From contig OX387202.1 of NCBI GenBank assembly GCA_947561715.1, forward strand, positions 19,295,001 to 19,359,000: 64,000 nucleotides of DNA, written 5' to 3'. The position numbers and the translations under genes are program-made. The first letter of the stretch is position 1. Each line of letters begins with the position of its first letter. Origin of the DNA: Ascidia mentula (taxonomy: Eukaryota > Chordata > Ascidiacea > Phlebobranchia > Ascidiidae). The notes below the pieces were generated by a model. That model worked only from the letters and a program-made list of their open reading frames with translations. It was not told the DNA's origin and made no database searches. Of this stretch, positions 12,966-23,551 are shown in pieces.

Positions 12966-13073
12966 GTATTTTACGATTTGATGCGAATGATCGAAAAAGA
13001 AAAAGCGAAACAAGTTGAGAAACCGGAGAGCGACAAGAAATCAACCACAGGATGTTCGTGCGCCATCTTGTAA
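12966..13073 (+). CDS. Ral: Alternative distal last exon of Ral (CAIL)
   Basis: A clean acceptor (pyrimidine tract then CAG at 12963-12965) is followed by an in-phase 35-codon exon beginning VFYDLMRMI and ending TTGCSCAIL stop. It would splice from the donor after NVDK at 10483, replacing the proximal exon and giving 206 residues, the length I recall for human RALA. Its start is closer to human VFFDLMREI than the proximal exon is. CAIL is a CAAX box ending in Leu, with a second Cys two residues upstream. The two last exons look mutually exclusive, giving different hypervariable regions and probably different membrane targeting. Use in mRNA is not proven from DNA. I did not spot a canonical AATAAA close downstream. 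Confidence 0.85.
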   Translation, partial: VFYDLMRMIEKEKAKQVEKPESDKKSTTGCSCAIL

Positions 13074-13074
13074 C

Positions 13075-13138
13075 TTCCAAGACCTTCGACAGCCGACTTG
13101 CAAGTGAAGAGGTCCTGGGTTCGAGTCCCGCCTGTGGT
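13075..13138 (+). repeat. tRNA-like / SINE-like fragment
   Basis: GGTTCGAGTCC (13119-13129) is an RNA polymerase III B-box with a plausible T-arm, followed by CTGTGGT (13132-13138), which is perfectly complementary to ACCACAG at 13044-13050 inside the distal Ral exon. A Leu/Ser-like variable arm or a sound anticodon stem cannot be drawn, and there is no good A-box. So I read it as a degenerate tRNA-derived element, not a tRNA gene. Confidence 0.4.
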
Positions 13139-13139
13139 A

Positions 13140-14440
13140 AAACAATACTCAAACATCCCACGCCGCGCTGGTGTCCTGCGTAGACGCTTTTTTAAATCAT
13201 TTGTGGGGTTGGTTATTATCCTCCACTTGTAATGGTTTTAGTCCTCACCCCCTGTCATTTGGTGACTGACGCAAAGCGATCAACGAAACTCATTTCTACT
13301 AAAACATGTTAGCTTGACATATAACACATTACTTACAAAGTAATGTTACATTGTAAACACATTTTAACTACCTTTGAAACTATTTAGCAATGTTCGAAGC
13401 AATACTACCCTTAATTTTTGCTTTGTAAATATCATATACACGTTCACGCCACCATTGATCACTTGTATTTGTGAACAAAGTCATTTCAAAGCAAGTTGAC
13501 CAAACGTACAACAGTGCAAGTACACGTGTCGATCGTTATACGATATCTATGTGCATTAAGCTGGTGTCGTACTATTAAGGTACCGAGTGCCGACGTTTGC
13601 TTGGTGCAAAGGCTGTATGGGACTGGAATGACTTCAATGCATATGAACGTGTTTTTATGCAAAACGACCGTCTTATTTTTATTCTGCGTTGTTTTATTGA
13701 GAGTTGGTTTTGATGAGGAGTTTAGTTTCTTCATTCTAAGACCCTGTTTTCGACTTGTAGCTTCTTGGCGTGTAGAAATGCATAAACCTTACTGGATCTT
13801 GTTAGCCATGTTTTAATACTTTGATGATCTTGGTGGTATTTCACTGAACCAAGTTCCCCGAGATAAAAGTTAGCCTTTATGTATAATTTAATGAACGCTA
13901 TGTGGTTTTCTTGGTGGCACAAAATCGTTCAATTGCGGTGGAAAATATATCAACATACGAGAGAAAAGCCATAGGGAATTTTACCCATCTGTGGTAAATT
14001 TGCATTCCTATACGAACTGTTGAAACCTTCCATGGTAAATTCATCTCTAACTACAAACACTCTTTCCGCTTTCATTTCCGTATATCGTTGCTGTAAAATA
14101 CATGCGTATTTTTGTTTCGAGTTTAAACGCGTCTGTATTTGAGTTTATGGATTGCAACCTTGGTATGAAAAGAACATAATTTAGAACAGAAACTGGAGGT
14201 CAGGCGTTAAATTGAAAACAATCATAATTCAGTCACGTTTAAAAGTCACTTTGTATCACCATAATATGAAATGCAACAGAAATACAGAATTCTCGTACAA
14301 AAGGTGTAAAATATAAACAGTTGCATTATAATTTCAAAAATATGTCGGGTCTGTTTCTTTAGTCAAAAAATCGCATCCAAAAGTCGGCAAGGTAAAAAAA
14401 TAATTAAATAAGATTACAAATATTTTTATGAAAAAAAAAG
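13140..14440. other. Gap between Ral and the Cys-module gene
   Basis: The two genes converge here. It should hold the 3' UTR of the distal Ral isoform and, near 14400, the 3' end of the Cys-module gene. No further exon or repeat was supportable. Confidence 0.4.
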
Positions 14441-14444
14441 ATCT

Positions 14445-17400
14445 TCACAATTCGTCCCACAACTTGCTCTTCTCCTTGATTTTGCCTTTCTTGTCCTTTT
14501 TCTCTTCTTTTCCCTTTTTCGCTTCCTTGTCTACTTTCTCCATGACAGCACGTTGAGCCTGTCCTATTTGATCCAATACATTACAGTCCATGTTCTCCGA
14601 GCATTTGCAAGCTTCCACGTCAAGGTCAGAGTTAGCGACCTCCTCGCATTTGTTGAGCAACACTGGTGGCATGCGGGCGTCGTATTTGCAAACACTGCAA
14701 CGCGAAACGTGAAAATGTTAATAAAGGACTAGAGTTTTTGGTAAGTTATGTAAATGTCAAGTTTTCTATACCTGTCAAGTTTTTACTATTACCGTTAGTT
14801 CACAACTAATATGATGAAAAAAAATAATGTATCAAGATTGGGAGGAAATTTACGATATCTTAATTCCTGACTCGGTATTGCTGTGGCAAAGTTCCCAATT
14901 AACAATGTATTTGAATAAGAAATAATAATACTGTTTTCAGCGAAACATGTTTTCTTAAAATCAACGGTGCTTGTAGACACGAGGTCTCTTATGATGCTGT
15001 TTTAGATGTTAATTTTCAACTTGCGTCACGCACAAGTGACGTGGGAAAAAAGTTAAATTCAGGAAAAGTACACAATTATTCAGGGTTTGTTGGTGGTTTG
15101 CGTATTGGTTCTAACGAAAATCAAAACGCCTGGAGTCGAAATAATCAATTGCTTATAACTGGATCTTACTCGCAGAAGCAGAACATCTTGCATCCCGTCT
15201 CCTCGTCCGACTCAGGACAGGATAAATCCTCCGGACATTCAGGGCAGAATTCCTCCCTAGTGGCAACTAGTTTATCACAGTTCTTGTCCATAGATGGTGA
15301 ACCGGCTCGACATTTGCTAGATAGAAGGTGTACAGAGTGAGAAACAAGCAATTTTTTCAATAGTTTTACTCGTACCAGAATGTGTTTTCGTGCTTATTAT
15401 GTGCGTAAATAAGTTCGCCATACAAACCATTGTTAACAATTTTTATCGAAACATAAAAACACATCAATCGGAAACGCAAAATTTTTTTCTCTCAAATTTT
15501 TATCACAGTGCAAAATGCTTGAAAATAGTCCTGCTTTTCTTGGCATCGATTCGAAACCACGTTTTGAGGCTTCGTTTAACCCAGGGGGTTTTAGCCAGGG
15601 GGTAATTTTGTGTTTGCAAGGTTGGGGGGGGGGGGATTGATTTTGAAGTCTTAGAATGCTCATCTAATGTAAGAGCTTAGTTTCTCATCGCATTCTGACA
15701 TAAACATAATATTTACAAATTAAATTTCGGGGGTGAGGATTTTAGATTTGAATATCGGTATTGAAAAGTAACGTTTCACACTGGTTTAAAACTGTATGAG
15801 CTACGTATCTGATCGTAGCCACAGTAGTAAATGTATTTGTTCTATTACAAGTATTTCCTCACATAACCAACTTACTCGCATAAGCACTGCAGTCTACACT
15901 TGGCTTGCTTGTATTCAGTCGGTGTCAAGGGTTGGGCTTTCCCCGTTTCAAGCAAAGGTTTCAGACGTTCGTTCAATTCGTCCGTCTCTTGTCGCGTTTT
16001 CTTCGCGTTTTCCTCCAGAGAAAGTTTCACTGCTTCCACGTCCACGTCTTCCGTTTCCTTGAGTAACTGTGACGTAAGAGAATTCGGTTTAACCCCCCGA
16101 TATGTGCCTTATACAAAGCATGTTCCACGAGAGGGTGTGCAGTCGGTGCAGTACACCAGGGCTTTGCCAATCTAGGAGCCCATGTATAGCAAAAGGGACC
16201 CACGAACACCAGTGTCTGCCTCAAAACTAGGGGATTTCTATCATAAAGGTGGAGTTGTTCCATAATTTCACGTGATATCCAAAAAGAAAAGGTCCTCATA
16301 CCGGCACCTTTTTTTCTCCTATAGGGCCCTAGTACGATGTTACTCTGGTTTGATTTGAGTGGAAGGAATCCTATTCCAGGGTATATATCGAACTTGCTAC
16401 TTTTCTTCATCCCAAAATACACCTAAGCATCCTGTGGGTCCAGATTTTCCCAGTATGGCCAATGGTTTATTTGGGTGTCAGATACGTTACACTATTTTGA
16501 TTTAAGAGCAGGCCCCACAAGAGGGGGTGCGGCCGGCGCGGTACATCGGGGCCCACAAGAGCCCAGGGGGCGCATAGATATTGTTGTTCAGTTTTGTAAC
16601 TAATAGACTTTTACATTTTTAAACTTGTTGATTTCGTCTGAGGTGGGACATGTTGTGTTTGAGCAATCGCATTCACTTCTTGGTTCGCCTGCTTTTGAAC
16701 ATTCCGATCCGTAACCTTCAGGTATGCTGTCTTTACATTGTCTGCAAAAATATAGCGACTGAAAAAAGTCGAAGTCGTTTGGTCGTAAGATCGTCCATAG
16801 TCACGCCAAGCTGCACTGATGAAACCTTATGGGTGAAACAGTGACCTTCTGTATGCAGCTCACAAAATTCATCATTAACTCCATGCTAATTTATTGAAAA
16901 ACAACTCTCTGCATATTGTACCAAAATTAACGTTTAGATTTGACAGAACGGATTACATGCAAGTTAAATTTTGTGTTGATTCACCAACAAAACTTTAATA
17001 AATTGAAACGATAATATCAGCGGGAATAAAAGGACGTCCGACCCTAATGGAATTCGAACCCCCGACTTACTTGCAGTAACAGGGAAGGACACAATACACG
17101 TCATCTTTGTACTTCTCAAACTTCTGCATGACTTCCTTCACCTCCGGATTGTCCTCAGGTCTTCCCGATTGCTCCTCCGGGATTTCACAACTAATGGTTT
17201 CCGGTTCCGGGCAACTGCAGCCATCCGGAACGCCGTTATAGAGGGCGCACTTGTATTGGTCTTTGCTCAGCAATGTTCCTTGACATTTCCTGTGGGAAAG
17301 TTTACAGAGTTTAAATACTTTACCCAATGTTAAATAAGGCATCCCTTTTTTACATCCCAGTAACGTTTTCGGGCAATTGCTAAAGTTTAAGTAAAAATCC

Positions 17401-18265
17401 TTTGCATTGCCATGCAGGTATAGCGGGTAAAACGCAACACAGTTTAGTTTACAACATAATACGTGACCTTGTTTCTGCTTCGTGGAAAGCGTTTATATTT
17501 AATTAATTGTATTGCGTGATATAATTGTTAAACATAAGCAATTTTTAGTGTTGCTAGCAGATCTGTTATTCAATATAGGGAGCAAATTTATGAACTGTAG
17601 GATAATTTTTTCCAAAAATTGAGGTAAAAATCAAACTTTTCCAGCTCTGAGACAGGAAATATTCTCAAAGCCTTAAACTGTATGCGGGTATTGAGTATTC
17701 TTACTGGCAGAAACAGCTGGTCTTGCACTTGGCGTCTCTCCATAATCTGCATAGATTCTCACTGCATTGATCTTTGGTGCATTCAAGGTTCTTTATGGAA
17801 TCGTGCATTTTACAAGAGTCCGGTTTCTCATCGCAACATTTGCACGCGCAGTAAGCCCGGTTCTGGTAGACACGAAAAATGCAAAGTTGAAAATGACAAC
17901 GTAGTCGTCGAAATGGGCTGGGGATTTTTGATAATTTTGTGTGTTTCACGAAACTATTTAAAAGCTAGCAACAAGGTTTACGCACAAGACTTCTGATTGT
18001 TTCTTGCCCTTTGCATATCAACGGCGGTTAGAATTCGATACAAAAAAATGATCTTTAAATTTGAATTAAATTGTGTTATTCTGTCAGGCGGGATGAAAAA
18101 GGTAATTCATCAGTAGCTAGGACAAATATACGACAAATATGCTGAAATTAGTAAACGTTGCATTTAACTCACCAATAAGTAAGGCGACGGGTTGGTTGCC
18201 GTGACGACGACATTGTTGATGACGTAGAGAAATGCCCAAGCGGCGAAACCGAACAAATATTTCAT
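14445..18265 (-). CDS. Secreted multi-module cysteine-rich protein, family not recognised
   Basis: Minus-strand exons in order: 18173-18265, 17705-17862, 17071-17289, 16615-16741, 15876-16066, 15170-15316, 14445-14694; all GT..AG, phases agree, 394 residues. Exon 1 is a signal peptide (MKYLFGFAAWAFLYVINNVV). Then come five modules. The common pattern is C-x10-13-C-x9-12-C-x1-2-C-x4-7-C-xn-C-x3-C-x-C, ending KTSCFCQ, VLPCYCK, RLQCLCE and KMFCFCE in the first four. The first module has extra N-terminal cysteines; the fifth keeps only five and runs into a Lys/Glu-rich tail (KEAKKGKEEKKDKKGK) before WDEL. Module borders coincide with exon borders in one recurring phase, so the gene grew by exon duplication. 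Module 3 is split over two exons and carries a Glu-rich insert. Extracellular and disulfide-rich is inferred. A toxin-like, matrix or antimicrobial role cannot be chosen from sequence. Confidence 0.85.
15624..15635 (+). repeat. Run of 12 G in an intron of the Cys-module gene
   Basis: An uninterrupted G12 tract on the plus strand, C12 in the transcript. It is a likely length-variable homopolymer. Confidence 0.8.
16122..16245 (+). repeat. Dispersed repeat family R1, copy 2
   Basis: It has CCACGAGAGGGTGTGCAGTC, GGTGCAGTACACC and then CAAAACTAGGGGATTTCTAT, matching copy 1 (5087-5160) and copy 3 in motif order. It sits in the intron that splits module 3 of the Cys-module gene. Confidence 0.5.
16511..16612 (+). 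repeat. Dispersed repeat family R1, copy 3
   Basis: It starts GGCCCCACAAGAGGGGGTGC, continues with GCGCGGTACATCGGGGCCC, and ends in TTTTGTAACTAATAGACTTT. The GC-rich head stands out from the AT-rich intron. It ends within a few bases of the splice donor of the exon at 16615-16741. Confidence 0.5.
17030..17070 (-). repeat. tRNA-like B-box fragment at a splice donor
   Basis: On the minus strand GGGTTCGAATTCC (about 17049-17061) is a good B-box. It lies directly after the donor GTAAGT of Cys-module exon 3, which ends at 17071. There is no matching A-box or acceptor stem, so this is a fragment or chance match. Confidence 0.3.
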
Positions 18266-18652
18266 GATTCTTAATCCACAACAGCAGAATTCTAATATAT
18301 TTTTCACCTGATATTTTGGTGTTCTGTGAACGAGCAAAATGTTGAAATTATGTTTGCAAATAATCCTTTGGTCGTTGCGGCCAGAACACTGGTTAGTATG
18401 CGATAATGATGTAACTATTGCTAAATGCAGTGCTATCATATGTTTAATCGTACTATTGTTGTTTGCCTGGACAAACGTTACTATTTGGTACTTATTTACA
18501 TTCGGTGCACATTGCACAATGGAAGATAAATTGAATTATAGGCAAGAATATGCCGTGCTAAAGAGCAATAAAATTTAATATTCAATCAAATTAGCCTCAT
18601 TTAAATGCACCGTTTGTTTCCAAATCATCGGTGCGTTTTTATCTAATCTGTT

Positions 18653-18912
18653 GTCACAATTACAGACTGGCTGCATTACTCAAAAAAGCGAGGCGGCCAA
18701 ATGATAATTTTGTTGTTGTTTGCTTCCATATGCGTTTTAATATCAACAAGAACGTATCGCAATATACTACAAGCATAACGCCAATACATTTTCTACACAG
18801 TCACAATTACAGACTGCCTGAACTACTCAAAAGCGAGGCTGTCAAATGGCAATTTACTCAACTGATTCAACCAGGACACCTGCGTTGCCAATATACTACA
18901 AGCGGAACACAA
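18653..18912 (+). repeat. Two-unit tandem repeat, period about 147
   Basis: Units at 18653-18799 and 18800-18912 both begin GTCACAATTACAGACTG and continue with ACTCAAAA..GCGAGGC..TCAAAT-type words; both contain CAATATACTACAAGC. The second unit is shorter. It lies upstream of the Cys-module gene start. Confidence 0.65.
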
Positions 18913-21900
18913 CATTGAATAGTTTCCCTTGTAAATTTAAAGCAAACACTGTCACAAACCTACAGCCACTCATTCTCATCCCACCATCGCCTTACATCAG
19001 TTACACGTGTTGCTGCAGGCAGAATCTCCTAAAAAGAGCACGCCACAGTTGCCTGGGGCGCAAACCTTTTGCTACGTGGCGTTCGAGGTGCCAGACGTCG
19101 TATTGTCGGTAACTGGCACCGTAATTACTGATGCCAGGGCGACACCGTCTCTCCGCCCTTCTAAATTCCTTCCTTCGCTCAACTTCCTTTGTTTGAAATT
19201 GGATGAAAGTTGACGAAAGTTCACGATGCAATTGTTTTGGATTCAACTTCGTAATTGCGCTTTCTAGCGAAATCCTAGCTCTCAATTTTCTGCACGCGCT
19301 TTCGCCAGGTATACGATACCGGGTGTTGTTGTACATGGGCGAAACGTAGATAGCAAGCGTATAGATGCATTTCGGATTCAATACATTACGAAACCTATAG
19401 AAAAAGCAAATTTGCGCAAAATATCCCCAATGTTATAAAACTAATATTGAGAATTTGTTAAATTCGGAGACTGTTCAGTTACCAATACTGAATCCAGCCA
19501 CATATTGCCATTGATATAATTAACATGCAATCTTAAAATTGCTAAGTGCGTATTTAAACAAAAGTAACGAAGGCATGTTGATATGAGGTAATATGTTTTG
19601 CCACGGATGTGGTTTGCGCACAGCTGGGCTATGTTTTTGCGGTGCACAAAATGAAAAATGCCTTTTCATTAACAGGTTAAAAGTGAAGTCAATGGGTCGA
19701 TGAGCGCATAAATGGTTTAAAGCAGTTTTAAAATGTCATTAATGGTTATTTTAAGATGTTTTGAAACGAAATGATTTACAGCAATAAGTTTTGCCAACTT
19801 CCACGCACCGGTGACGCACTCATCTCTAACAAAATGGAATGAATGCACACCCTAAAAATGTTGACCGTTTTTTACGATGAATTTGCTTGCGCATTACGAT
19901 AATTCGGAAGGTTATGCAGTTTGCTGTGGAAACAAAATTTCTCCAAAGTCCCGTACTAAGCTTGCGGCATTCCAACAACATTGAATCGCCGCACCATCAG
20001 TGTATCGCGAAGCACCTTTGGGGATCCTCTATGATTTTCACATTAAACCGCACATTGGCTGTATTGGATTTCTAGCTTTTGTTGACTCGAAACCTAAATG
20101 GTAGAAGTCGGAATTAGCTGGAAACGACAACAATCAATAAAATAAACAAATTAACATTCAACTTTTTTTACCATTGAAGTTTCCATAAATTAATCCTTTT
20201 AATAAAATTAAGCGTAAAATTCATTGAAAATCGAAGATCTACATCTTACTTGAGTAACTGAAAAACTCGAATGATATCTTGAAAAACTTTGTTAAAAAAA
20301 ATATTAAATGCTTTGGTTAAAGCAGGTAACGATCCTCCACTCACTGTAAAGCATCGTAGTTTTCGAGTCATATCAGTGTGTGGGTGACAGTTGTCTTAAG
20401 CAGACATCGCTGTCTCGCATTATTACGTCATTAAATTGTGCCCCAGTTGTGTATTCCCTCCAGACGGAACGCCTGGTCGGCAGTTAACGTTGCTCCACTT
20501 TCTTAAAGAGATTTAAACGACAGACGGGACGTGAAGGGCTCACGTTATAAAGTCGACGTTGCCTGGGGAAATTCAATGAGAACTTTTTATTTAGTTTTCT
20601 TATTGCATTGGGGAGTATTGAGTGCCAGTCGTAAGGTTTGAACTTTACAAATCTTCTTGGTGTTAGCAAAACGTCGACAGTCGTATTTTGAGGTAATGGT
20701 AAATTTTGGTGCAAAAACATTTCCAAGTTTTTGTTACATTTTCACGACGGCTTGGCGTAATATTACGTCACACACATAGCACTTGTGACGTAGCAGTCTG
20801 TCAAAAGCAGTTCACCGGAAACAATAGCAGATAAGAAACCACAGACTGATACGGCGGCACGTGATGCATGTAATACGTCACAATAAGTGTTTGAATTTTG
20901 TTGTTCAAGAGCCGGCAACCAATGGTGTGCGAAGTTTCAGTTTACAAAGTATGTCAAAATGTTGATAACTTCGCATGCCAATATTTTTGTATGTCTGATG
21001 TATTGAAGAAATTTAATATTTTTGTGTGTGGCATAGGTTTGAATATAAACTCGTAAATCACTTGTGCCATTGATAAACACCTTGCTTTTCCAACTTGGCA
21101 CGCGAGTCTTAATGGAAATGCCGAAATACGATTTTAACCATGGAATACGTTCTAATGAACGGAAGGCGTTTAAACACTTTGACTATTTAGGCGTATGTCG
21201 AGTCGTTGAGATTTCAAACGGTTTGAAAACCAACTTTGGAGGTTGGCAGTATTTTGGTATATAAATTATTTCGAAAATTGATCTATATTTGTTCTGTGGC
21301 AGTGTTGCTATTTTTTTGCCCGGGGAACACTGCTCTGTGGAAACATTGTGAAAATGTACATTAGAAGATATCGGGCCTTATAGATTCAGCGGCTAATCAC
21401 CGATGGAAATCAATATAAACTCAGCAGTCATTTAGTATTGCGCCACATAATCCTGCAGAAAACCCGGCTGCTCTTTCCACGTGTCAAAACAGCACAATTT
21501 AAGTTAGCTCAACGGGAATTACCGCTGTTTTACGCATCAACAAATACGTAATTAAAAACCGGAATACGAAGGAAGCACACACAGACTTCGGGTTCAGTTT
21601 AAACACTGTGTAAATATGGTTTACGTGGTAAAATTATAAAGTGGTTTCCATGGCGCAAATTGTGACCTCGCGAATCTTGTGTTTAAAAGAAATTATCATA
21701 TCGGTATTCTTCCATGGTGACAAGATACCAGAAAAGAGCAGTTTCAACGAACTGTGAGTGAATTCGTCAAAAAAAAACAGCTGGATTTTTACAAAAGCGA
21801 CACGTTTACGAATCAGAAACAGAGAGACCCGGGCCACCAGCTTAACCCCTTTTGTTGCCATTTGAAGATTAGGTGGCAGTATAAAAGCGCACATATATAA

Positions 21901-22880
21901 TGCATAAGCATGGGTGGGCACGGCATTTGCTTGGCACAGAAGCAGCATTAGCAATGCGTCCTATGCAGCAACTTGAATTAGTTTCGTTTTGTTGACATTT
22001 GCAAGAGCCTTTTTGCAAAACACATCTTTCGTGGAAATTGTTAAATCAAACATTAGTGAACTTGTCATACTGCAGAAATCAGTCTGTGCTGTTAGATGTT
22101 GACCGGCGGATCAGTCTTTTACGTATCAGTACCCAGGGAACTCAAGAGTAGCTATCGACCTGCGTCAGTTTTTAAGGATATATTTGTTTGTACTTTCAGC
22201 ATTTCGCTTTTCTCTTGTTGGGTAGCGTTGGTTTGCAAAACTACCAAGGATTTTGTTGGATAATCAGAGCGGGGAACTTTATACAATTCTTGTGCCTGAC
22301 GTGACCAATGCCGTTCACAGCATTGAAAGATTTGTTGTTGTCCAGTGGATGGTTCGTCCACGAGCTACGTTTATAGATGTAGAAAGATGTTTGACTTCTT
22401 TCCTGGTGTAACATACGGAAGTAAGCTGCAGACAGGGCCACTATTTTGACTTTAGGTCATTCTTTACTTATTGCTTGTAACATATATATTTCAGTTGTTG
22501 AGATATTGTTGTGGCATTTTATATAGAAATTACAAATCTTTTCGTTTTTTAAGTGAAAAAGCATCGAAATATGCCCTTGTTTTCGGGTTCGCCCAACTGT
22601 TGTTTTTCTTTCAGCAGAAAAAATGCAAATATCTATAATTTATCGTGTTTCGCTCTGGTCAAAACCCATGTTCTTTTTTCAATATAAAGTTAGGTTGTGA
22701 TTAAAACGATTGCAATGCGACACAAACTTTAAAAGCCAAATTTTCAAATTTCTTACGTTGGAATGACAAAACAAAAATTTGTTTAATTTTGTTTTTACAT
22801 CTGTTTTGCTTAGATATCAGCTATAAGTTTGTATAAACACATGTTAAATTAGGCCTAAATTTGGAAATTCAGCCACTTGG
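18913..22880. other. Gene-poor stretch upstream of the Cys-module gene and the small membrane protein gene
   Basis: About 4 kb where no exon could be supported. Open frames of 80-126 codons occur on the minus strand (19001-19381, 20484-20726, 21634-21954) but lack recognisable domains or convincing splice context. Several TTACGTCA words occur at 20423-20886. It may hold promoters for the genes on both sides. Confidence 0.4.
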
Positions 22881-23551
22881 ATGGACATCAACACGATTGG
22901 TTCGTCCATGTCTCTCCAGGATCAAACTCCAAACATTTACACTCAAGGAAACATCCTGGACCAAACGGTAGGAACCATAGTGGATGAATCATCAAATATC
23001 GCAACCAACTATTCGATACAATTTCAAGCTGTTCGGTTTTCGTTACGCACTTCGTTGACCGCGTAAATGTACTAAAATAAATTGTACTAAAATAAATTTA
23101 TGAATTATGAATTAGTTTTTCTAACCATACATTGTTGTTGATGTGGCATTTTCTGTTGTAATATGGCCACTATTTCTTCACGAAAAAGGGATATGAAATG
23201 GTGTTACTAAGAGTGTAGATAATGTTTTCCAAATGTGTTTCTAATTTTAAGTGTTCTTTGCAAAACGACACAAAATCATAGTAAATTAACTTTTTCTATT
23301 CATAACCACTATAGATATATATTAATTTTTTGAACTATTTTACCCAGGAATGGAACAAGGAGGAATATTATCAATTCCTGCGCAAAAATTTCACTTTTAA
23401 CAGTCTTCTTGTCATCGCTTTTTCGGCGTGCGTGATCGCCACCTTGGGATTTGTTTTCTGCAAGCTTTACTACCGCATGGAGGCGCTGCGCACCTACTGG
23501 ACCAAAGAACCAAAACTGCAGGGCTTCCAATGGAAATTTGAAACTGTTTAA
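22881..23551 (+). CDS. Small single-pass membrane protein, 96 residues, unknown family
   Basis: Two exons, 22881-22967 and 23348-23551, joined by a GTAGGA donor and a TTTTACCCAG acceptor in phase 0. The product has a polar N-terminus (MDINTIGSSMSLQDQ), a juxtamembrane EWNKEEYYQFLRKNF, one hydrophobic helix of about 20 residues (LLVIAFSACVIATLGFVFC), then a short tail with KLYYRMEALRTYW and end FETV. The final four residues could be a PDZ ligand. No signal peptide; topology is not resolved. Reading on through the intron gives a 61-residue form without the helix, followed by two AATAAA signals. I do not recognise the family, and upstream coding exons cannot be excluded. Confidence 0.6.
23076..23096 (+). 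terminator. Tandem intronic poly(A) signals
   Basis: AATAAA at 23076-23081 and 23091-23096, inside a doubled TGTACTAAAATAAAT. They come just after the stop codon (ending 23066) of the intron-retained form of the small membrane protein gene and could produce a short transcript lacking the membrane helix. Confidence 0.4.

Noticed and set aside
13045-13137. A real tRNA gene with long variable arm
   Set aside because: Acceptor and T arms can be drawn, but there is no A-box, no sound D arm and no sound anticodon stem.
18339-18578. 79-codon plus-strand frame with one membrane helix, ending at an AATAAA
   Set aside because: It overlaps the promoter of the Cys-module gene, and the poly(A) signal overlaps the stop codon region; probably chance.
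19001-19381. 126-codon Arg-rich minus-strand frame
   Set aside because: No recognisable domain or signal; composition looks like a shadow of non-coding DNA.
20484-20726. 80-codon minus-strand frame with LPNAIRKLNKKF, reminiscent of LINE reverse transcriptase ends
   Set aside because: The likeness is a few residues only and no upstream polymerase motifs were found.
21634-21954. 106-codon minus-strand frame with a hydrophobic start
   Set aside because: No homology, no supporting exon structure.
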